Source: JAIVGV01 sp035295985 (GTDB lineage Bacteria; Acidobacteriota; Blastocatellia; Pyrinomonadales; Pyrinomonadaceae). From it: a stretch of DNA of 5,153 bases. Numbering within the stretch: the stretch's first letter is position 1; each line of letters opens with the position of its first letter. The stretch spans positions 1 through 5,153 of the forward strand of contig DATHBT010000299.1 of assembly GCA_035295985.1 (NCBI GenBank), given 5' to 3'. Made by a program: the position numbers and the translations under genes. The notes beneath the pieces are model-generated. The model saw only the letters and a program-made list of their open reading frames with translations, did no database searches and was not told where the DNA came from. Below, piece after piece: positions 1 to 4,219 of this stretch.

Positions 1-52
1 TAATCTGGACGCGCGCGGGCAGGGAAGTTCCACGTGCCTTGCGGTTGCGGTC

Positions 53-595
53 TCAGCGGACGAAGAAGTCGTACGAGATGACGCCCTTGACTTTGACCGG
101 CTCGCCGGAGAGGCGCGTCGGCGAGAACCTCGCCTTGTAAGCGGCGTCGAGTGCGGCCTCGCGCAGCAGCGGGTGGCCGGAGGCGACTTCCGCCTTCTCC
201 ACGTCGCCGCACTCGTCAACGGTGATCTGCACGACCACCATGCCGGACACCTGCGCGGCCATCGCCTCGGCGGGGTACTTCGGGTTGGGCTTGCTGATCG
301 CCTTGCTGTTGAGACCACCGCCCGTAATCGTCCGGCCGTCGGCCGTGCCCTCGCAGGTCTCGGCCCGGAGCGTTTCGGCGACCTGCGGCGGGACGGGCGC
401 GAGCGGCGCGACCATCGGCACGGGCGGCGGTGGCGGCACGGGCGCGAGCACGGCCCGCTCGCGCCAGCGGCAGGATTCGCGCTTGTAGTTGAGCTTGTGG
501 CCCGACGTGCCGAGGGCGAGCCAGATGGTGGCGAGCGTGACGCCGAGTCCGAAGGTGGCGAGTGCGACGGCGAGACGGAGCAGGGTGGTGCGCAT
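53..595 (-). CDS. Small TonB-like protein with C-terminal TonB domain
   Basis: 180 residues. An N-terminal membrane anchor (about residues 5-29, hydrophobic after MRTTLLR) is followed by a short basic/polar stretch, a Pro-rich linker (residues 50-70, PVPPPPPVP) and a TonB C-terminal domain (about 93-180). The domain has the family pattern: NPKYPAEA, then SGMVVVQITVDECGDV, SGHPLLREAALDAA, ARFSPT, and a closing beta strand GVISYDFFVR. TonB-type proteins carry inner-membrane energy to outer-membrane receptors. This one is shorter than classical TonB (about 240 residues) and has a very short periplasm-spanning linker, and no exbB/exbD is visible, so the exact partner is unknown. Four Cys lie outside the TM (42, 81, 129 and none after), including Cys129 inside the domain in DECGDV. 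The start ATG has AAGGGAG (614-608) 12 nt upstream. It is probably its own transcription unit downstream of thiL. The domain call is firm; the role in transport is inferred from the family. Confidence 0.9.
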   Translation of the reverse strand: MRTTLLRLAVALATFGLGVTLATIWLALGTSGHKLNYKRESCRWRERAVLAPVPPPPPVPMVAPLAPVPPQVAETLRAETCEGTADGRTITGGGLNSKAISKPNPKYPAEAMAAQVSGMVVVQITVDECGDVEKAEVASGHPLLREAALDAAYKARFSPTRLSGEPVKVKGVISYDFFVR

Positions 596-733
596 GGCTT
601 TTTGAAACTCCCTTGTCTGATACGCGCGCGGGGCCGGTTTCGTTCGCGCCGGAGACGTTGGGCGCTCGGCCGGCCGGGTTCGCTTCCCTCGTGGCCGTTA
701 GTTTCTTCAAAGGGCTGCGCGCGTTGTACGTCG

Positions 734-762
734 AGTCTAGGCAAGGACGGGCGGCGAGTCAA
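734..762 (-). promoter_or_regulatory. Putative sigma70 promoter for the TonB-like gene
   Basis: On the minus strand TTGACT (762-757) is followed after exactly 17 bp by TAGACT (739-734), matching the -35 hexamer at 5 of 6 and the -10 at 4 of 6 positions. Transcription would start near 727, giving a leader of about 130 nt before the ATG at 595. I see no clear terminator between the thiL stop (801) and this promoter, so read-through from thiL remains possible. The assignment rests only on consensus match and position. Confidence 0.4.
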
Positions 763-800
763 ACCGGAGTTTCAGAAGGCCGGGTAAGACCGTCTCCTGC

Positions 801-1943
801 TCAGCGCCGGCCCGAAAAGTGATCGAAGCCCCGCGGCTCGAACGTGTGCGCCTTGCCCTCGCGGACGATCTCGATGCCGAACTTTCGTTCGCGAATCTCG
901 CCGATGCGCGTCGCGGGGACGCCCCCCAACTCGCGAGGCAGTTTGGCAACGTCGCGCGGGCGGACGGTGAAGAGCAGCTCGAAGTCCTCGCCGCCCTGCG
1001 TGGCGTACCAAGACGACCGGAGGCGCAGATCGCGCGCGAGCGGGTTGCGTCGCAGGGCGCGGCGGTCTGTGAGCAGCCGGTTGACCGGGAGCGCGTCCGC
1101 ATAGACGCGCGCGCCGACGCGGCTCTCGCGGCAGAGGTGTTCGAGATCGGAGGCGAGGCCGTCGCTTATGTCGATCATCGCCGTCGCCAGCCCGCGCCGG
1201 CCGAGCACCGCGCCCCACTCGACGCGCGGCGTGGGCCGCCTCTGCCGCTCGACTAGATCGACCGCGCCGCGAAGATGGCTGCGGCGCGCGGCCTCCTCCG
1301 TCTGCGCGCCCGCGTCTTCGAGCAGGCGCAGGCCGGCCGCCGCGCCGCCCAATGATCCTGTGACGAAAATCTGATCGCCGACGCGCGCGCCCGAACGCAA
1401 GACCGCGCGGCCCCGCGCGACCTCGCCGAGCACGATTGAATCGACTACGACGCGCGCCGGGGTGCGCGACACGTCGCCGCCGACGAGCACGACGTCGTGC
1501 TCGGCCGCCAGCCGGAAGAATCCTTCGTAGAACTGGTCGAGAAAGTCGCCCTTCCAAACTTTCGGCGGGACTCCGACGGAGAGGAGCGCCCAACGAGGCC
1601 GCGCGCCCATCGCGGCGATGTCGGAGAGCGAGACGGCCAGGGCCTTATGGCCGAGCGCGGCCGGATCGTACGTCTTCAGGCGAAAATCAACGTCCTCGAC
1701 GAGCAGGTCGGCCGTGACGACCGTGTCCGTCTTCGCGCCTGAACGGAAGACGGCTGCGTCGTCGCCGATGCCAGCGACGAGTGATGAGTGACGAGTGACG
1801 AGTGATGAGTCAGGAGGAGTGCCGGCTAACTGCCTTGCGGCGCGGCGGCGAATGAGGTCGATGAAATCGAATTCACTGACGGAATGCGAGCTTGAGCGGG
1901 TGGCGGCCGAACGTCGTCTCTGCCCCGACTCATCACTCATCAC
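801..1943 (-). CDS. thiL: Thiamine-monophosphate kinase ThiL
   Basis: ThiL phosphorylates thiamine monophosphate with ATP to thiamine pyrophosphate, the last cytoplasmic step of cofactor synthesis. The 380 residues show the family landmarks in order: SEFDFIDLIRRR helix (23-34), GIGDDAAVF (58-66, metal/ATP site), TADLLVEDVDF (77-87), ALGHKALAVSLSDIAAMGARP (96-116), LVGGDVSRTP (153-162), IDISDGLASDLEHLC (257-271), GGEDFELLFTV (317-327) and the terminal GFDHF. ThiL is usually about 310-350 residues. The excess comes from an N-terminal tail and a 12-residue insert DSSLVTRHSSLV (45-56), both partly encoded by 7-bp repeat arrays. The start must be GTG 1943 or ATG 1940, because an in-frame TGA lies at 1949-1947 and no other start codon occurs before the conserved helix. 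There is no good Shine-Dalgarno. The aminotransferase stop is 15 nt upstream, so coupled re-initiation is likely. Residue 86 is Asp where many ThiL have His (GVHF). Confidence 0.95.
   Translation of the reverse strand: MMSDESGQRRRSAATRSSSHSVSEFDFIDLIRRRAARQLAGTPPDSSLVTRHSSLVAGIGDDAAVFRSGAKTDTVVTADLLVEDVDFRLKTYDPAALGHKALAVSLSDIAAMGARPRWALLSVGVPPKVWKGDFLDQFYEGFFRLAAEHDVVLVGGDVSRTPARVVVDSIVLGEVARGRAVLRSGARVGDQIFVTGSLGGAAAGLRLLEDAGAQTEEAARRSHLRGAVDLVERQRRPTPRVEWGAVLGRRGLATAMIDISDGLASDLEHLCRESRVGARVYADALPVNRLLTDRRALRRNPLARDLRLRSSWYATQGGEDFELLFTVRPRDVAKLPRELGGVPATRIGEIRERKFGIEIVREGKAHTFEPRGFDHFSGRR
1777..1811. repeat. Heptamer tandem array A2 (five units) inside thiL
   Basis: Five consecutive 7-bp units on the plus strand: ACGAGTG, ATGAGTG, ACGAGTG, ACGAGTG, ATGAGTC. 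The array lies inside the thiL reading frame and encodes DSSLVTRHSSLV just before the conserved GIGDDAAV motif, in a loop position where the family has no such segment. It is the inverted partner of the array at 1927-1961. Confidence 0.85.
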
Positions 1944-1961
1944 TCGTCACTCATCACTTCA
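1927..1961. repeat. Heptamer tandem array A1 at the aminotransferase/thiL junction
   Basis: On the plus strand the units read GACTCAT, CACTCAT, CACTCGT, CACTCAT and a decayed CACTTCA. Read in the gene direction this is (ATGAGTG/ACGAGTG)n. The array contains the aminotransferase stop codon (TGA, 1961-1959), the whole 15-nt intergenic gap and both possible thiL start codons. Positions 1927-1958 are the reverse complement of 1780-1811 with a single mismatch (1939 against 1799). Confidence 0.85.
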
Positions 1962-3128
1962 GAGGTTGCGGCGCATCGAGTCGAGGGCCGACTCGATGTT
2001 CTCGATTGAGGTGGAGAAGGAGAAGCGCAGGTGGCCCTCGCCTTCGGGGCCGAAGACCGCGCCGGGGACGGTTGCGACCTGCGCGCGTTCGAGCAGGAGG
2101 TCTGCGGCGCGGCGGCTGTCTGCGTCGATGCGAGTCGCGTCGGGGAAGGCGTAGAACGCGCCCGCGGGCGGCGCGCAGTTGAGGCCGAGTTCGTTGAGGC
2201 CGGAGACGAGCAGGTCGCGGCGGCGGCGGTATTCGGCGAGGATCTGCGTGAAGAAATCCGCGGGTGAGTTGACGGCGGCGAGGGCGGCATACTGGGTCGG
2301 CGTCGAGACGCCGTTGGTCGAGTAGAGCGTGGTCTTGCGCAGGCCCGTCATCCAAGGCTCGGCGGCGGCGGCGTAGCCGATGCGCCAGCCGGTCATCGAG
2401 TAGGACTTCGAGAGCGTGAAGCAGGAGATCGTGCGCTCAAACATGCCTTCGAGCGAGGCGATGGAGACGTGCTCGCCGTCGTAGAGCAGGTCTTCGTAAG
2501 CCTCGTCGGAGACGACGACCAGATCGCGCTCGCGCGCGAAGGCGGCCACCGCCTCGGCCTCGGCGCGCGTGAAGACTACGCCGGTCGGGTTCTGGGGCGT
2601 GTTGTAGTAGATGGCGCGCGTGCGGTCGGAGGCGAAGCGGGCGAGCGTTTCGGCGAAGCCGTCGCGGCGGGCGTCTTCCGTGGGCACGAGGACGGCTCGG
2701 CCCTGACAATAGGAGACGAGGTCTTTGATCGGCGTCCAGTAGGGCGAGAAGACGAGGACTTCGTCGCCGGGGTTGACGGTTGACTGGAACGCGCCGAAGA
2801 GGCCGTGCATCCCTCCGACGAGGACCATCATGTCCTTGTCCTCGGCCGGGATGCGGTTGCGCGTGCGGAGCTTTTCGGCGATGGCGGCGCGCAGCTCAGG
2901 GATGCCGGAGGAGGGGGCGTAGCGCGTGCGGTTCTCGGCCAGTGCGCGCGCCGTCGCCTCCTTGACGTGCGCGGGCGTGTCGAGGAACGGCTCGCCGCCC
3001 TCGAACTGGAAGACCTGCTGGCCGGCGGCGCGCAGCTTCATGATCTGGTTACGGATTTTGACGATGTCGGAGAAGCCCACGTCGTCGAGGCGCGCGGCGA
3101 GGCGGAAGGCGGAAGGCGCTGCGGTCAC
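1959..3128 (-). CDS. PLP-dependent class I/II aminotransferase (AspC/AspB-like)
   Basis: 389 residues, a normal full length for fold-type I aminotransferases of the aspartate aminotransferase family, which move an amino group between an amino acid and a 2-oxo acid in the cytoplasm. Visible landmarks: GGEPFLDTP (44-52), RYAPSSGIPELR (69-80), GGMHGLFGAF (105-114), NTPQNPTGVVF with Asn180-Pro181, the PLP-contacting Asp208 and Tyr211 in SDEAYEDLLY, the Schiff-base lysine Lys241 in SKSYSMTGWRIG, and Arg368 in HLRFSFS, placed to bind the substrate carboxylate. The substrate cannot be read from the sequence. The start is GTG 3128, with GGAGG (3147-3143) 14 nt upstream, rather distant, but there is no better in-frame start. 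A perfect -10 TATAAT lies at 3184-3179. thiL follows after 15 nt, so the pair is probably co-transcribed. I know of no thiamine role for this enzyme type, and the pairing may be incidental. Confidence 0.95.
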   Translation of the reverse strand: MTAAPSAFRLAARLDDVGFSDIVKIRNQIMKLRAAGQQVFQFEGGEPFLDTPAHVKEATARALAENRTRYAPSSGIPELRAAIAEKLRTRNRIPAEDKDMMVLVGGMHGLFGAFQSTVNPGDEVLVFSPYWTPIKDLVSYCQGRAVLVPTEDARRDGFAETLARFASDRTRAIYYNTPQNPTGVVFTRAEAEAVAAFARERDLVVVSDEAYEDLLYDGEHVSIASLEGMFERTISCFTLSKSYSMTGWRIGYAAAAEPWMTGLRKTTLYSTNGVSTPTQYAALAAVNSPADFFTQILAEYRRRRDLLVSGLNELGLNCAPPAGAFYAFPDATRIDADSRRAADLLLERAQVATVPGAVFGPEGEGHLRFSFSTSIENIESALDSMRRNL

Positions 3129-3142
3129 GTCTGAGATAAGAA

Positions 3143-3147
3143 CCTCC
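3143..3147 (-). promoter_or_regulatory. Shine-Dalgarno GGAGG of the aminotransferase
   Basis: GGAGG on the minus strand, 14 nt before GTG 3128. This supports the GTG start, since no ATG, GTG or TTG lies at more usual spacing in this frame. Confidence 0.6.
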
Positions 3148-3178
3148 GGCGGTTGTCGGGTCGGAAAAAAGAAGCGCG

Positions 3179-3209
3179 ATTATAGCCCGCGCCTCTCGGG
3201 GGCGTCCAA
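3179..3209 (-). promoter_or_regulatory. Promoter of the aminotransferase-thiL operon
   Basis: On the minus strand a perfect -10 hexamer TATAAT spans 3184-3179. The best -35-like match is weak: TTGGAC at 3209-3204, which leaves a long 19-bp spacer. Transcription would start near 3172, giving a leader of about 44 nt that contains GGAGG. The left arm of the inverted heptamer repeat (3214-3241) lies directly upstream of this -35 region. The -10 is convincing; the -35 is not. Confidence 0.55.
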
Positions 3210-3213
3210 CCGG

Positions 3214-3241
3214 GGCAGTGGTCAGTGGCCGGTGGTCAGTT
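3214..3241. repeat. Heptamer array B, left arm (four units)
   Basis: Plus-strand units GGCAGTG, GTCAGTG, GCCGGTG, GTCAGTT. This arm is the inverse of the array at 3301-3335, from which it differs by lacking one unit (GCCGGCG) and by the final base. Confidence 0.85.
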
Positions 3242-3300
3242 GCTCGTGCCGCCTTATCCCTCATGCTGCGTCGAAGGCGTCGAGCTAGTGAAGCTCAAAC

Positions 3301-3335
3301 GACTGACCACCGGCCGCCGGCCACTGACCACTGCC
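3301..3335. repeat. Heptamer array B, right arm (five units)
   Basis: On the minus strand the units read GGCAGTG, GTCAGTG, GCCGGCG, GCCGGTG, GTCAGTC. With the left arm it forms an inverted repeat around a 59-bp centre (3242-3300), which itself shows no gene or known element. Folded as a hairpin, the extra unit would be a 7-nt bulge. Confidence 0.85.
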
Positions 3336-3465
3336 ATTTCGTGTCGCGCCTAGTCCATATCGTGCAGCGCGTCGGGCGAGGGAAGAACATCTCGTGTTGC
3401 GATCCGGTTGCATTTCGGAGACATCTGGCCGGGCGCGGCGAAAAAAGCGGGCAGTCGTTGTAAAC

Positions 3466-3474
3466 TGTTATTAC
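3466..3474 (+). promoter_or_regulatory. Weak extended -10 for the glycine-zipper gene
   Basis: TG, one base, then TATTAC (3469-3474) resembles an extended -10 (hexamer 4 of 6). No -35 is recognisable at the expected distance. If used, the leader would be about 87 nt. It is the most AT-rich place in the region and correctly oriented, but the evidence is thin. Confidence 0.3.
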
Positions 3475-3567
3475 TCTCCTGAAGGCGTCGTTTGAGGAAC
3501 GCCAATTGCTAAAAGTCCGGCGGTTACGTGCCAACAACTACGCGAAGTAAGGAGCAGTCCCACTAAC

Positions 3568-4197
3568 ATGAATCTGAATCTGCAAAACAAAATTCTTCCG
3601 GTCGCGCTCGTGGCCGCGCTCTTGGGCGGCACGGTCGGCGCGCTCGTCATGCGCGACAACGGCTCGCAGGCCGACACCCGCGTCGCCTCGGCGAACCTGT
3701 TGCCCGCGTCGCAGCCGAACGGCGGCTCGCAGGCCGCCGCGCTGCGCTATGCCGACACGGCCCCGGCCGCGACGACCGTCGCGGTCAACAGCGAAACGCC
3801 CGTCAACTCTGAGAACCAGCCGACCGACGAGTCGTGCTACCGCGCTGGCTTCACCGACGGCTTCGAGGCCGCGCGGAAAGAGGCCAACCTGACGGAGCAG
3901 ACGGTCGCGCGCTCGGCCGCGCCGCAGCGCGTCGCCTATCGCAGCGCCCCGGCCGCACGCCGCGCGCGTTCGTCCCGCTCGGCGCGGACGGTTTACTACG
4001 ACTACGAGCAGCCGCGTAAGCGCTCGTTCTGGTCGAAGCACCGTGACAAGCTGACGGTCGCTGGCGGCGCCGGAGTCGGCGCGCTCATCGGCGGGCTGAC
4101 CGGCGGCAAGAAGGGCGCGCTCATCGGCGCTGGCGTCGGCGGCGGCGGCGCTGCCGTTTACACCTACGGCATCCGCAAGCGCAACCGCCGTTACTGA
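3568..4197 (+). CDS. Membrane-anchored protein with C-terminal glycine zipper (YMGG-like)
   Basis: 209 residues. An N-terminal hydrophobic segment (9-28, LPVALVAALLGGTVGALV) is either a membrane anchor or an uncleaved signal. It is followed by an Ala/Asn/Thr-rich low-complexity stretch (30-87), a short conserved-looking ESCYRAGFTDGFEAARKE segment (88-105), an Arg/Ser-rich basic region (114-140), a tyrosine patch VYYDYEQP, and then KHRDKLTVAGGAG leading into a glycine zipper (166-197) with repeated GALIGG/GALIGAG, ending in a basic tail. Glycine-zipper domains of this kind pack as membrane helices or assemble at the cell envelope; the specific role is unknown. The start is ATG 3568, with AAGGAG (3549-3554) 13 nt upstream. 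The aspartyl-protease frame begins 22 nt after the stop, suggesting co-transcription. The domain likeness is recalled from family patterns, not searched. Confidence 0.85.
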   Translation: MNLNLQNKILPVALVAALLGGTVGALVMRDNGSQADTRVASANLLPASQPNGGSQAAALRYADTAPAATTVAVNSETPVNSENQPTDESCYRAGFTDGFEAARKEANLTEQTVARSAAPQRVAYRSAPAARRARSSRSARTVYYDYEQPRKRSFWSKHRDKLTVAGGAGVGALIGGLTGGKKGALIGAGVGGGGAAVYTYGIRKRNRRY

Positions 4198-4207
4198 CTA
4201 ACGGGCC

Positions 4208-4214
4208 GGTGGAG
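4208..4214 (+). promoter_or_regulatory. Shine-Dalgarno deciding the protease start
   Basis: GGTGGAG ends 5 nt before ATG 4220. Together with the signal peptide that follows, it argues that the aspartyl-protease frame starts here. The later GTG codons (4514, 4520) have no Shine-Dalgarno before them. Confidence 0.6.
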
Positions 4215-4219
4215 CGGAG

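Larger units (their letters stand above)
3129..3567. other. Divergent intergenic region
   Basis: 439 bp between the leftward aminotransferase and the rightward glycine-zipper gene. It holds the aminotransferase Shine-Dalgarno and promoter on the left, an inverted pair of heptamer arrays (3214-3241 and 3301-3335) in the middle, and a weak extended -10 (3466-3474) on the right. The stretch 3336-3440 shows nothing I can assign. Short open frames here are explained by the repeats and high GC, and none has a recognisable protein pattern or ribosome binding site. Confidence 0.7.

Noticed and set aside
173..787. Long plus-strand open frame antisense to the TonB-like gene
   Set aside because: Arg/Gly/His-rich translation typical of an antisense frame in GC-rich DNA; no family pattern, while the minus-strand TonB domain is clear.
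596..800. TPP riboswitch near thiL
   Set aside because: I found no recognisable THI-box core in this gap or upstream of the aminotransferase, and the gap is downstream of thiL, not in its leader.
1777..1961. CRISPR-like repeat layout
   Set aside because: Units are 7 bp with no spacers between them and the two arrays are inverted; the sequence between the arrays is the coding N-terminus of ThiL.
3483..3502. Small hairpin GGCGT...ACGCC in the glycine-zipper gene leader
   Set aside because: Only 5 bp with a 10-nt loop; expected by chance in this composition and has no U-tract.
3295..3537. 80-codon minus-strand frame in the divergent intergenic region
   Set aside because: Its C-terminal end (WQWSVAGGRWSVV) is just the translated heptamer array; no ribosome binding site and no recognisable domain.
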